Below are positions 18,478 to 27,527 of a stretch of 37,103 bases of DNA, one piece after another; within the stretch, counting starts at the first letter, position 1; the number at the start of each line of letters is the position of its first letter. The stretch spans positions 1-37,103 of the forward strand of contig JAFBAN010000165.1 in NCBI GenBank assembly GCA_019247775.1, given 5' to 3'. A model generated the notes under the pieces. The model did no database searches. It saw only the letters and a list, made by a program, of their open reading frames with translations, and was not told the DNA's origin. This DNA comes from Chitinophagaceae bacterium. GTDB lineage: Bacteria > Bacteroidota > Bacteroidia > Chitinophagales > Chitinophagaceae. Made by a program: the position numbers and the translations under genes.

Positions 18478-19518
18478 ATGACGAAGATCTTAGTAGCTGA
18501 TGATGAAACGGACTTGGAGTCGCTGATACGCCAGAAGTTCAGGCGGCAGATCAGGGAAGAAAAATACGAGTTTGTATTTGCGATCAATGGACGGGATGCA
18601 TTGGAAAAACTGCAGCAGCACCCCGATACCAGCCTGGTGCTTAGCGATATCAACATGCCGGAGATGGACGGACTTACTTTATTATCCAATCTGAATGATG
18701 CCAACCCGATACTTAAAACGGTGATGGTTTCCGCTTATGGCGATATGGACAATATCCGCTCTGCCATGAACCGCGGCGCTTTCGATTTTGTTTGCAAGCC
18801 GGTGAACTTCGAAGACCTTGAGATCACGATTGAAAAAACGCTGAAGCATGTGCAGCAGATCCATGATACGCTGCAGGCCGTGAAGGAGAACAATATCCTG
18901 CGGATGTATGTGGATGAAAACGTACTGAAGTTCATGGGCAGCCGCGAATTCGAGCACTCGCTGATGGAGAACGAGATCCTGGAAGCCAGCGTGGCCTTTA
19001 TTGATATCTGCGGATTCACTGCCATCACCGAATCGCAGCCGGCCGATACGGTGGTACGCATGCTCAATACTTATTTCGATGTAATGGTAAAGGAGATCAT
19101 CGCACAGAAGGGACATGTCGATAAATTCATCGGCGATGCGGTGATGGCGGTTTTTCGGGGCAAATTCCATCTCGATCGCGCGATAGACGCTGCCCTGGCG
19201 GTACGTGCACGGCTGGATCAGATACCCGGACCGACCGGCGACCTGGACTTCATGCCCAAAGTAGCCATCGGCATCAATTGCGGTGAATTGATCTCGGGCA
19301 ATATCGGGTCAGGTAACCTGCGGCGCCTGGACTATACCGTGGTAGGTGATGTGGTGAATACAGCATCGCGGTTGCAGGGTGTAGCGGGCCCGGGGCAGAT
19401 CGTGATACCCGAACAGGCTTATGAATTGGTGAAAGATTCATTCAACTGCAGAAGGATAGGCGAAGTGAACCTGAAGAATAAGCAACAGCCGGTAACGATC
19501 TATGAAGTGGTGGATTAG
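18478..19518 (+). CDS. Response regulator with class III adenylate cyclase output
   Basis: A 346-residue protein. Residues about 1-122 are a receiver domain with DDE, phospho-acceptor Asp57 (LSDINMPEM) and Lys107 (CKPVN). A helix and linker (about 122-165) lead to a class III nucleotide cyclase domain (about 168-346). Metal-binding Asp176 (FIDICGF) and Asp220 (KFIGDAVMAVF) are present. Lys216 and Thr287 (DYTVVGD) occupy the purine-specificity positions and indicate ATP as substrate. Asn294 and Arg298 (NTASRL) are the transition-state residues. All catalytic positions are intact, so it should make cAMP when phosphorylated. It is the last gene of the cluster and the only one with a diffusible output. 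The stop is 2 nt from the stop of the convergent gene at 19521. Confidence 0.94.
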   Translation: MTKILVADDETDLESLIRQKFRRQIREEKYEFVFAINGRDALEKLQQHPDTSLVLSDINMPEMDGLTLLSNLNDANPILKTVMVSAYGDMDNIRSAMNRGAFDFVCKPVNFEDLEITIEKTLKHVQQIHDTLQAVKENNILRMYVDENVLKFMGSREFEHSLMENEILEASVAFIDICGFTAITESQPADTVVRMLNTYFDVMVKEIIAQKGHVDKFIGDAVMAVFRGKFHLDRAIDAALAVRARLDQIPGPTGDLDFMPKVAIGINCGELISGNIGSGNLRRLDYTVVGDVVNTASRLQGVAGPGQIVIPEQAYELVKDSFNCRRIGEVNLKNKQQPVTIYEVVD

Positions 19519-19520
19519 TC

Positions 19521-20105
19521 TTAACTGATCCAACGGCAGAACGACTCAACCGGTTTCCATTGGCCGTCTTCTTTCTGGTACAGGGTGATCTTTCCCTCGC
19601 CGCAAAGACTGCCGCAGTAATGGTAGGAAGAAAACACGCATAATGTATAATTCCGCAGGAAGATGGGCGCTGAATAGTAATCGTATCCGCCATATTGTTC
19701 ATGAAAGCGCCACCACCTCGTGCGGTCTTTGAGAATAACTGCAAGGGTATCACCCCTGAGGATCCTTGCTTTTACCAGGCTGGTATCCCACAGTTTCAGC
19801 GGCGGATCGCTGAACTGTGCTTTGACAGCTTTTTGCTCGTCGGGGTTCAATGAAATAATGGAGCGGGACAAAAAATCCTGGCACGCCATAAGCGGCTTCA
19901 TCGCCGGTGTATCTACTAACACTATGGTGCCATAAGGAGATTCCGTAGTTCTGATATAATCGATAAACGATTTTGTTTCGCTGCGATACTCGTTTTCCGG
20001 ATTTCCGGTCATCTTCGGATGAGTATGATCTCCGCAGGCAGAAAATAAAAATGCAGCAACAAAAAGAAGCTGAAGTTTCATTAGGAATGATCTGCCGTAG
20101 CTCAT
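19521..20105 (-). CDS. Putative lipoprotein of unknown function
   Basis: A protein of about 194 residues. A hydrophobic segment ending in a lipobox-like LFSAC (Cys24) suggests a lipid-anchored envelope protein. The rest (KSFIDYIRTTESPYGTIVLVD, later VFSSYHYCGSLCGEGKITLYQ) matches no family I can name. Two Cys residues near the C-terminus could form a disulfide. The start is chosen at ATG 20105 because it overlaps the upstream stop as ATGA; ATG 20081 (MKLQLLFV) is a reasonable alternative with a more typical signal peptide. It forms a two-gene unit with the exported protein gene at 20102-20575 and is convergent with the cyclase gene. Confidence 0.72.
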   Translation of the reverse strand: MSYGRSFLMKLQLLFVAAFLFSACGDHTHPKMTGNPENEYRSETKSFIDYIRTTESPYGTIVLVDTPAMKPLMACQDFLSRSIISLNPDEQKAVKAQFSDPPLKLWDTSLVKARILRGDTLAVILKDRTRWWRFHEQYGGYDYYSAPIFLRNYTLCVFSSYHYCGSLCGEGKITLYQKEDGQWKPVESFCRWIS

Positions 20106-20575
20106 TGCCATTTTGAAATAAGTTCACAATACGAGCCGTATAATAATTTCTGCGAAGCCGGGTAAATGATCATCAGGCTTTGATATGCCGTGCCGCCGGT
20201 AAGCCGCGAACGGCTGAGTCTTTTCGTCCGGGTTTTCCTGCAGACAATGTTTCCCTGCGCATCAACTCCGGAAAACAGGAACCAGCTGTCCTTAACCGTT
20301 TTCGTTGTTATTTTCAGGCCGGCTGTGGCCGTTGCGAACTGCCGCGCAATATTGCCCGCTCCTTCTGTTACCAGGCTTCCGAAAGCCCGGATCTCCGCCT
20401 TTTTATCTGCAGCTATAAATGTCCGGCCATCATGGTTTGCCGACTCGGGTTGGGCAATGAATGATCCCGGATATTGGATACAGAACTCGAACCTTGAATT
20501 ACAGTAGGTATTGAACCGGGTATCGGAACTGAATCCGGAAACCGCGAGCAATAAAATGAATAGCAGAGTTCTCAT
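20102..20575 (-). CDS. Small exported protein of unknown function
   Basis: A 157-residue protein with a signal peptide (MRTLLFILLLAVSGFSS). The mature part (FCIQYPGSFIAQPESANHDGRTFIAAD) resembles the start of small secreted PsbP/Mog1-like folds, in which a YP-hydrophobic turn precedes a strand. That resemblance is weak and the function is unknown. It contains three Cys residues in the mature part. Its stop overlaps the start of the lipoprotein gene by 4 nt, so the two are probably co-translated. A near-match -7 box, TAAAGTTG (20590-20583), precedes it on the minus strand. Confidence 0.72.
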   Translation of the reverse strand: MRTLLFILLLAVSGFSSDTRFNTYCNSRFEFCIQYPGSFIAQPESANHDGRTFIAADKKAEIRAFGSLVTEGAGNIARQFATATAGLKITTKTVKDSWFLFSGVDAQGNIVCRKTRTKRLSRSRLTGGTAYQSLMIIYPASQKLLYGSYCELISKWQ

Positions 20576-20662
20576 ATCGATACAACTTTATGTTCTTACA
20601 GCCGCATTTTATGCGTAGCTCATCTTGAGCCCGGTCTCGCCATACTCATCCGTTAAAATTAG

Positions 20663-21136
20663 CTATTGATAGCCGGCCGCGGAAATACGGTCCGCCGCAT
20701 ATTCCCTCCTACCCACCGCCGGCTCCAGTTCACCCACTTTGCCCAGCCCGTATCTGGGCATGTTGTTGTAGATGCATTCATATTCTCCCGCCCTCACCTT
20801 ATAGGTCTCATGCCAGATACCGACATCCCCATTGCTCCGCACTTTGGTGTTGAACGCTTTCCAGGCCGGATAATGCAGCCCGTTCCTGTCTTTGGCATAA
20901 GCTTCCAGGTGCTCGAAGGATTTCCAGTATTGGACGATAACGGTCAGGCTGGTCTCGGCGCCGAGGAATCCGCTCTCCGGTTTCTGCGAAAGTTCCTTCA
21001 GCATTTTCGGCATAGCCAGGGCTACCGGCAGCCACTTATTGAATTTCCACCAGCGGTTGATACGCATGCCGATCAGGAAGACCACGAAATCGCCCTCGAG
21101 GCGGACGGTCATGCGCTGGTTGATTGTTTGTGCCAT
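20663..21136 (-). CDS. DUF4188 domain protein
   Basis: A 157-residue soluble protein of the DUF4188 family, which has a ferredoxin-like dimeric alpha-beta barrel fold related to small monooxygenases. Typical segments are [40 protein letters not shown] and HYPAWKAFN. The catalytic role of the family is not established to my knowledge. The start is ATG 21136 ([11 protein letters not shown]), because the upstream frame is basic and low in conservation-like content. It stands alone: 87 nt separate it from the gene to its left. The 290-nt spacer to its right (21137-21426) shows no gene or clear promoter. Confidence 0.82.
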   Translation of the reverse strand: MAQTINQRMTVRLEGDFVVFLIGMRINRWWKFNKWLPVALAMPKMLKELSQKPESGFLGAETSLTVIVQYWKSFEHLEAYAKDRNGLHYPAWKAFNTKVRSNGDVGIWHETYKVRAGEYECIYNNMPRYGLGKVGELEPAVGRREYAADRISAAGYQ

Positions 21137-21426
21137 AAGTAACAATTTAGGTTTGCTTTTATCCAATAAACGGATAATGGCCGCCGGGGGATTGCGGCGC
21201 CTCGCCAAATTACTCAAGCCGGGGAGAATTTCAAATGGCTATTATAAATGCTACGGTTCCTCCTGATTGCTGCTATGCTAAATTCAGCCAATTCATCCCG
21301 ATCATAGAAAATACCGAACCGATTATAGTAAGAAAGGGGAAGATTTTCTTTATTGTCAACTGTCGCGGGTAATAGCTGCGCGGGGTATTAACGGGAAAAT
21401 ATCAGAGAAATCATAAAACAATCTTC

Positions 21427-23886
21427 CTAATCCACCCTTAAACTCTTCACCGGATTCGCCACTGCTGCTTTTATCGCCTGGAAACTGATCGTTACAAGTG
21501 CAATCACAATGGAAGCGAGTCCGCCCACGGCAAATACCCACCAGCTTATCCGGATATGATAAACATAATCCTGCAGCCACTGGTTCATATAATACCAGGC
21601 AATCGGTGTAGCGATCGCAAAAGCGATCCCGATGAGCAAAATAAATTCCTTCGAGAATAAATAGACGATACTGCCCGCACTGGCCCCGAGCACTTTACGG
21701 ATCCCCACTTCCTTGATCCGCTGCGCCGCCATAAAGGAAGCCAGGCCATACAGCCCGAGGCAACTGAGGAATATCGCTATGGCCGAAAAGATCTTATAAA
21801 GTTGCGCCAGCTGGTCCTCCTGTTTGTAAAAATTCTGGATCTTATCGTCCAGGAACCGGTATTCATACACATAGTCGGGGAACGCCGCCTGCCAGATCTT
21901 CTTAACAGACTGCATGGTAGCAGCAATATCGGTGGTGGCGAGTTTTACCGAAGCCTGCCGGTACATGGTGCTGTTCGTGGTGATCATCAACGGTGCAAGG
22001 CTCTGGCGCAAAGACCGGTCATTGAAGTCTTTCAGCACACCCACCACCGGGCATTTGATCAGGTCGTTGAACATGCTTATTTCCTTGCCGAGGATAGCTT
22101 CAGGATTTTTAAAACCGAGGCTTTTTACGAACGATTCATTCACCAGGAATTCCCTGGTCATATTCGATAGCTGCAGGTTGCGGCCGGCTACCAGTTGCAA
22201 TTTGTAAGCCGGGAGATAACCGTCGTCTGCGAATTTGGTGATGGCCTGGAAGCCCGCTTCCTTAATGGCATGATCGAATTTGAAACTGGTGAGTACATCA
22301 TTGTCATTTTCAACCGGCGTATTTGAACTGAAGCTTACTGCCTTCACGCCGTTTAGGGAGCCCAGCTGCCGCCGGAGATAATCGGTCAGCTTACTGCCGG
22401 TACTATCCGGCCGGAAAGGCAGATTTACAATGGCATCTTTATCGAAACCCAGCGGCTGACTCATGAAAAAATTCATCTGGTTCACGATGATAAGCGTGCC
22501 GATGATCAATGCCTGGGCAATGACGAACTGGAAAACGACCAGCCCCCGCCGCAATGAAATTCCCTTCGAACTATTCGCTGCAAATTTACTTTTCAATGCG
22601 TTGACGGGATTGAAACGCGATAGAACAATGGCAGGATAAAAACCGGCCAGCGCGGTTACGACAACCGTCAGCGCCAGCAGGAACAGAATGATTCCCGGAT
22701 CGCCGAATATCCTGAAACTGAGCGAAAGCTCGAGCAGGTGATTCAAAGAAGGCAGAACAAGTATGGTGATCGACGCCCCCAGTACCACGGCGCCCGCAAC
22801 GATCAGGAATGTTTCGATCAGGAACTGGACGCGCAACTGGGATTTGCTGCTGCCCAGCACTTTTCTTACGCCAACTTCCCTGGCGCGGTTAACGGCCTGC
22901 GCCGTGGACAGATTAATGAAGTTGACGCAGGCGATCAGCAGAATGAATGCCGCGATCAGCCACAACACATTGATCAGCTCATGGCTGATGGTCTTATTGC
23001 TGTAATTACCCACTTCCGTATCATAATGAACATCGCTTAAAGCCTGTACCCGGTAGCTGTCCTTTTTGTCGGGCGACTGCATTTTTTGCGCAAGGGCGCT
23101 CAATTGCTGGTTGATCTCGGCTGCCGAAACATGCGGCGCCGCCAATACATAACAACCAAAATCGGGTGATGTACCATTCCAATCGGGATTCTGTACTCCG
23201 TATTGCCTGTCTCCCGTAAAATCGGTCCCGAAAGCGATCGCGAGTTTCAGCTGAAAATCGCTGTTGGCCGGTATGTTTGCGAGAACGCCCGAAACTTTCA
23301 GTACCACCGGAGGGAACTGGAAAAAGACCGAGCCTACCCGGTATGAACCTGTAAGTCTGATGGATTTGCCTGTAGCTGCTTTCTAGTCGCCGAAAAAAGT
23401 CTCGGCAATTTCTTTGGTGAGCAGCACATTATTCGGATCCTTCAATGAGGCATAAGAACCCGCCAGCAGCGGGAAATCGAATATTTTAAAGAACGAAGGT
23501 TCCGTATAAAAAACCCCGCTCTGTTCTTTGAAACTCTTGACCGGCGTTCCATCGTTATCGAGCACCTGCAATTGGTCATTATGGCTTGCATAAATCGGGG
23601 CAACCTGTTCCAATTGCGACAAGCCTGTTTTCAGTCCGTTGGGCATGGGAAAAGGAACCGAGTTCGTAACGGAAACATTGGCCGCGTCGGCGCGATGCTC
23701 GGTCAGTACCCGGTAAATGCGATCTTTCTTGCTGTGAAATCTATCGAAGCCTGTCTGGAATTGTATGATCACGAAGATCATCATGCAGACTGCGATGCCT
23801 ACGGCCAGTCCGGCGATATTGATAATAGTATAGTTCCGGTTCCGGATCAGACTCCTGAACGCGGTCTTAAAGGAATTACCGAACAT
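21427..23886 (-). pseudogene. FtsX/MacB-like ABC transporter permease interrupted by an in-frame TAG
   Basis: One reading frame of about 819 codons is split by a single TAG at 23385-23383. The first part (23886-23383, 167 residues) has the N-terminal span and the periplasmic MacB-type domain (FKTAFRSLIRNRNYTIINI, GFDRFHSKKDRIYRVL). After the stop, the same frame continues without a break (KAATGKSIRL, then VSGVLANIPANSDF). It runs on to the two FtsX-type membrane regions, including VNFINLSTAQAVNRAREVGVR near the middle and RIKEVGIRKVLGAS further on. Relatives usually read FGDW at this point, so TGG to TAG is the likely change. The frame downstream of the stop could be re-initiated near 23307 but would lack the N-terminal span. 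Members of this family work with an ATPase in export or lipoprotein-related transport. No ATPase gene is adjacent. Confidence 0.88.
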
Positions 23887-23922
23887 AGCTATGGCTTTGA
23901 AAAAAATGCGCTAAAAAAATAC

Positions 23923-23952
23923 CAGATTTATTGATTGTTGATTATCAGCAAA
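23923..23952 (-). promoter_or_regulatory. Possible promoter of the permease gene
   Basis: TTTG (23952-23949), an 18-nt spacer and TAAATCTG (23930-23923, one mismatch to TAnnTTTG) on the minus strand, about 37 nt before the ATG at 23886. Confidence 0.35.
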
Positions 23953-24015
23953 AAGTTTCGGCGCCTGTTCGCAGCACTGTCCGCTTTTGATACAGCATCG
24001 TCCGGTTTCATTACA

Positions 24016-24134
24016 CCTCTGCGCAAACTCCGCTCCTCATGTTCTCTGCGGTAAAAAAGCCCTGAAATTGTGGCGGGCCTAAATTCTCAAACGCTTTTAC
24101 CGCAGAGAACAGGAGCGGCAGAGTTACGCGGAGG
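24016..24134. repeat. Long imperfect inverted repeat (GCAGAG words)
   Basis: The left arm (24016-24055) and right arm (24095-24134) are about 40 nt each. They share a perfect 16-nt core, GTTCTCTGCGGTAAAA against its complement, with a few indels further out. The loop is about 39 nt. Words such as CGCAGAG and GCGGAG recur within each arm. The element lies between the permease gene start and the DinB gene stop; the 284-nt spacer holds nothing else I can name. Confidence 0.85.
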
Positions 24135-24170
24135 ATGGCCGGGTGAATAGGCCTCACCGGCCAACCACCT

Positions 24171-24662
24171 CTAAATATACTTTTCTTTAATGATGTTGAT
24201 ATGATGTATTTCGTGCCCGATAATCGTTCTGAGGAAATCCTCAAGCGTCACCTCGTATTGCCGGGCAGAGCCCGTGATCTTTAGCTGGCTTTCGGAAAGG
24301 GAATCAATAAAACTAATGGAGGCATTGCGCACATTTTCGAGATCCTTTATGAGTTGATGAAAAGGCAATTCATCAAAACGGCTGTTACGCACGAGCGATT
24401 CCTGATCGTAGCCCCAGAGTTCAACGGGCTGTTTTCTGCTCAATAAGAATGCACGCTGCATTTTGATGCGTTCGTGGTCGGTGATATGGCCGACTACCTG
24501 TTTGATGCTCCATTTCTCCGGAGCATAGCGGTAATTGGATTTCTCTTCCGGGATGGAATTAAAAAAGCGCAAGGTTTCCGATGGTCCAAAAACCGATTGG
24601 AGATCCCCGGTTTTTGCGAGCTGGAGGTAATATGGGAAGCCGTCTTGAGGGAAGTATTTCAT
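24171..24662 (-). CDS. DinB family protein
   Basis: A 163-residue four-helix protein of the DinB/YfiT superfamily. A metal-binding triad of His residues is visible: one in VGHITDHERIK after the first helices and two in IIGHEIHHINII near the C-terminus. The PEKWSIKQVVGHITD segment is typical. Members are metal-dependent enzymes, several of which act on thiol cofactors, but many have no assigned substrate. The start is ATG 24662 (MKYFPQDGFPYYL). An upstream extension is rejected for its poor composition. It is followed by the inverted repeat at 24016-24134. Confidence 0.87.
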   Translation of the reverse strand: MKYFPQDGFPYYLQLAKTGDLQSVFGPSETLRFFNSIPEEKSNYRYAPEKWSIKQVVGHITDHERIKMQRAFLLSRKQPVELWGYDQESLVRNSRFDELPFHQLIKDLENVRNASISFIDSLSESQLKITGSARQYEVTLEDFLRTIIGHEIHHINIIKEKYI

Positions 24663-24732
24663 TCGACACTCCGGTTTTGGACGAGTTGTATTGCACCCGT
24701 ATGCCAATTGGGCCGCTTATGCGATTCAACTA

Positions 24733-25335
24733 TTACTCAATAGTTACTTTTTTTGTTTTTGGGTTGTAGGTCAAGATTTTTCTGCATCCGGAACATAACT
24801 CAATATTCGTTTTAAGAAGGACAAAATTGTTTTGCTTCCAGCTTATAGTGTGGGGAACCGCTGGTTTGATGCTTCGAATATCATTTGTACTTCCCTGACT
24901 ATCTTGATCGTCGTCGATCATGAAGTCAATTCCAGTCCCCGAGCTTTGAAGAGTAACTTGTCCATATTCCTGCATTTCCATTACCGTCGCTAACGGGCCC
25001 GCTTTTCCTGTTGATCTGTTCCGAATGTTTATCCCGATAAGCCCAATACCAGAAAAATTGGAAGAATCATAATACGATAAAAAATCGCCGTAGATCACTC
25101 TAACCACCTGCTTGCCTTTTAACTTCAAATCAAAATCAAAGACTGCAGTTCTGTTAACAATAGGCTTAGTTTTCACGACATTCCTGAGCACAACCGAAAC
25201 ACTATCAAGAGGTTTAGTTATCGTAGTTATACTCACGATAACAGTTGTCTTCTGAGCTTCAATATCGTCGCCCAGAGAAATTGCAAATGCAATTAGCAAA
25301 TATTTGGTAAGGCTAGCTCTCAATGCTTTTTTCAT
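24733..25335 (-). CDS. Exported protein of unknown function (AT-rich)
   Basis: A 200-residue protein with an N-terminal hydrophobic stretch (KYLLIAFAISLGDDIEAQ) likely to be a signal peptide. The remainder is beta-rich (TTVIVSITTITKPLDSVSVVLRNV) with a CSGC pair near the C-terminus (ELCSGCRKIL) that could bind metal or form a disulfide. I do not recognise the family. Its start overlaps the 3' end of the upstream membrane-protein gene by 23 nt, so the two form an operon. Base composition is visibly AT-richer than most of the window, suggesting acquisition. Confidence 0.7.
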   Translation of the reverse strand: MKKALRASLTKYLLIAFAISLGDDIEAQKTTVIVSITTITKPLDSVSVVLRNVVKTKPIVNRTAVFDFDLKLKGKQVVRVIYGDFLSYYDSSNFSGIGLIGINIRNRSTGKAGPLATVMEMQEYGQVTLQSSGTGIDFMIDDDQDSQGSTNDIRSIKPAVPHTISWKQNNFVLLKTNIELCSGCRKILTYNPKTKKVTIE

Positions 25336-25846
25336 CGGTATCCGGATTTGATCTTTTAGAAATTATTGCAATTTCAGTCGCAAAAAAACCAATGAATACA
25401 CTACCTAATATGATACAAATGTAGGAAACCCATCTAGTGTATTTTAACGCTCCCATGTCAAATCTTATAACATTATTATCTATCATTTTCAATAACAATT
25501 CCTTTCCAAAAAAACAAAGAATCAAAGCTCCGATTAAAGCAACTATTCCGCTGCTAAGTAGTGACCACGCTTTGATAGACAGCTGAGTTCCTTGCTTTTG
25601 CTGGTATGTAACAAGAAAGGCAACCGCCCCAAAAGCGGTTATCACCAATTGGATCGTATTTGTATACGATTCTAAAACCAATTTAAAATCATCTCGCAAT
25701 TGACTCAAGTTTCCCGTTTGCCTTAAAGGGTGGCCGACATTGACATCAGGAAAAAGAAAGAAAATACTTAATAGGGCTAACACTATGACAGTAGTAGCCA
25801 ATGTGAAAACTAACAACTTGCTTTTCTTCCGTTGAGCGCTATCCAT
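25313..25846 (-). CDS. Small membrane protein of unknown function (AT-rich)
   Basis: A 177-residue protein with about four hydrophobic segments at roughly 12-32, 62-80, 93-115 and 136-156. A short polar N-terminus (MDSAQRKKSK) and a charged C-terminal tail (SKRSNPDTDEKS) suggest both ends are cytoplasmic. No conserved motif is recognised. It is the first gene of a pair with the exported protein at 24733-25335, with a 23-nt overlap, so the two products may act together at the membrane. It shares the raised AT content of its partner. Confidence 0.7.
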   Translation of the reverse strand: MDSAQRKKSKLLVFTLATTVIVLALLSIFFLFPDVNVGHPLRQTGNLSQLRDDFKLVLESYTNTIQLVITAFGAVAFLVTYQQKQGTQLSIKAWSLLSSGIVALIGALILCFFGKELLLKMIDNNVIRFDMGALKYTRWVSYICIILGSVFIGFFATEIAIISKRSNPDTDEKSIES

Positions 25847-26149
25847 AGAGAGTTATAAAATAAGTTGTCCGAATAACGCACAATTTCTTACTTCCGCCCC
25901 TGAACAAAAGAAACTGATAATTTCCTTGACGGCAAATGTGTCGTCGGGCAAGTACAGGGATCGCTGTTTATCAAATTCACCTGATATAACTCACAACCCT
26001 CCCAACTCCTCACTATAAAAACGTTTTCGATACTCCAGGATTGTCATCACATTTATTGAAGTGTCGACTTGGGAGATAACCTGATAAATGTACAAAAGAA
26101 GCTGAAAAAATCCTACGATTCTCACGCTGGGCTTACTTGCTAACAACGG
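25847..26149. other. 303-nt spacer without a gene
   Basis: No convincing open frame, terminator or promoter was found. The right end contains GCTAACAACGGCTAACA (26139-26155), which includes the stop codon of the gene at 26150 and resembles the words of the repeat at 29515-29595. Confidence 0.4.
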
Positions 26150-26518
26150 CTAACACCATTGCTGTATGATCACACAAACATCGGTCTTGTCTCTCAATGC
26201 AAACTCCTTTGCATCCCAGGGCCTCCGCGTTACCCGGTTCAGGTTCGGATGCAGGAACTGCGGATGCGATCTGGCAATAACGGCATACGCCTCTTCGATA
26301 TTGTCCGTATGAAGCCTGATCTCGGGCCGGTCTTTCAACGCGAATTCCTTATTCTGAAACAGGAAAACGGACAACTCATCTTTCTGCACCACACAACACG
26401 GCTCCTGCGAATCAAGATCGTTGTAGCCGATAGTGAATTGCAGGCAGTTCACAAAAAGCTCGAGCCCGTCTTTCAGGTCTTCGTAGAAAATATTGGGGAC
26501 GAGTTTTGTGAATTTCAT
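26150..26518 (-). CDS. VOC/glyoxalase-like family protein
   Basis: A 122-residue protein with the layout of a single vicinal-oxygen-chelate module (beta-alpha-beta-beta-beta repeats): FTKLVPNIFYEDLKDGLELFVNCLQF, a central LSVFLFQN strand, then RPEIRLHTDNIEEAYAVI, the usual second half, and a final KEFALRDKTDVCVIIQQ strand. Members include glyoxalases, dioxygenases and binding proteins. The metal ligands are not clear here, so it may be non-catalytic. The start is ATG 26518; a TTG at 26524 is less likely. The stop falls inside a GTTAGCCGTTGTTAGC word cluster. It is 28 nt downstream of the dioxygenase gene and may be co-transcribed with it. Confidence 0.75.
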   Translation of the reverse strand: MKFTKLVPNIFYEDLKDGLELFVNCLQFTIGYNDLDSQEPCCVVQKDELSVFLFQNKEFALKDRPEIRLHTDNIEEAYAVIARSHPQFLHPNLNRVTRRPWDAKEFALRDKTDVCVIIQQWC

Positions 26519-26546
26519 AAGCAATTACCTGTTTGCAGCAACTGTC

Positions 26547-27440
26547 TTAACTGTACTTCAGATATTTGACACCATGATAAGTTTGCTGTGTTGGTATTTC
26601 TGTAACAATCACCACCTTCGCCATATTGTTCTTTTGTAATTCAAAGCTCGCTTTGGGATAACCTTCGCCGCCTTCGAATGTGTTGTTGCCGATATACCTC
26701 AGGCCCGCTGCCAGCTGACCGTTCTGTTTCATGAACAGCAGATCATCGCTTTTAGTGAACTCAAAAAAGTTATTGCCCCCCACATCGTAAAGGCCTGTCA
26801 GTTTTTCATAAACACTTTTGTCAAGGGGGATTTCCTTATTCATGATCACATTAAAAATGATCTCCTGCTCGCCTGAACTATTTTTACTGACAGTGAGTAT
26901 CCTGTTTACAGCCTGCGGGGCAGAAGCCCATCTGTCGGTATCAACATATTTACCGCCTTTAAAATAGATCTGGGTGATCAGGTCCTGCTGATCAGGTACG
27001 GATACCCGCATATGAATATGAGCGGGACGCCAGGTCAGATCGTTATTGGGAACGGCCATATAGGGAACGGGCAAAATGGATTTGAATGCATACTTTCCAT
27101 CGGGTTTTGTTCTTTGCTGGCCGCGATACCTGTATTCATCGGATGTGTTGTCGTACACTTCATGCTCATCACAATGCCAGATCTCGACCAAAGCATTATT
27201 GATAGGCGTTCTCCCATCTTCCTTAAAAATACAGCCGTGCAACACGATCGGTGTTCCTTTTGAATCTGCAACCCTGAGGTTTGTCCGCATCGGCGAACCC
27301 GGTCTGTAAAACGGCCCGAGAATATCGGTTGTAGTGGGTGTATTGCCTTCAAAACTTTTCCCGTTCCAGTTCAATGCTCCGAAAACACTGGTGCTGATGG
27401 CTGTTAACGCTGAGTTTTTGATGAATACCCTTCGCTGCAT
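26547..27440 (-). CDS. Intradiol ring-cleavage dioxygenase family protein, exported
   Basis: A 297-residue protein. The N-terminus (MQRRVFIKNSALTAISTSVFGAL) looks like a twin-arginine or Sec signal. The core has the intradiol dioxygenase fold seen in catechol 1,2- and protocatechuate 3,4-dioxygenases: TDILGPFYRPGSP, VEIWHCDEHEVYDN, RTKPDGKYAFKSILPVPY and RPAHIHMRV. The four expected Fe(III) ligands can be assigned as Tyr96, Tyr127, His141 and His143. A C-terminal extension (about 215-297) is unlike the classic enzymes. Exported intradiol dioxygenase-like proteins are common in soil bacteria, but their substrates are mostly unknown. No aromatic-degradation genes are nearby, so catechol catabolism should not be assumed. 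Confidence 0.87.
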   Translation of the reverse strand: MQRRVFIKNSALTAISTSVFGALNWNGKSFEGNTPTTTDILGPFYRPGSPMRTNLRVADSKGTPIVLHGCIFKEDGRTPINNALVEIWHCDEHEVYDNTSDEYRYRGQQRTKPDGKYAFKSILPVPYMAVPNNDLTWRPAHIHMRVSVPDQQDLITQIYFKGGKYVDTDRWASAPQAVNRILTVSKNSSGEQEIIFNVIMNKEIPLDKSVYEKLTGLYDVGGNNFFEFTKSDDLLFMKQNGQLAAGLRYIGNNTFEGGEGYPKASFELQKNNMAKVVIVTEIPTQQTYHGVKYLKYS

Positions 27441-27527
27441 AAATATTAGTTTTGGTTGCCCGGTAAGTTAAGCCGAAACTGTAGCTGATTAAATTACAAA
27501 GAAGACGAATACTTCGGCTGCCGTTAG

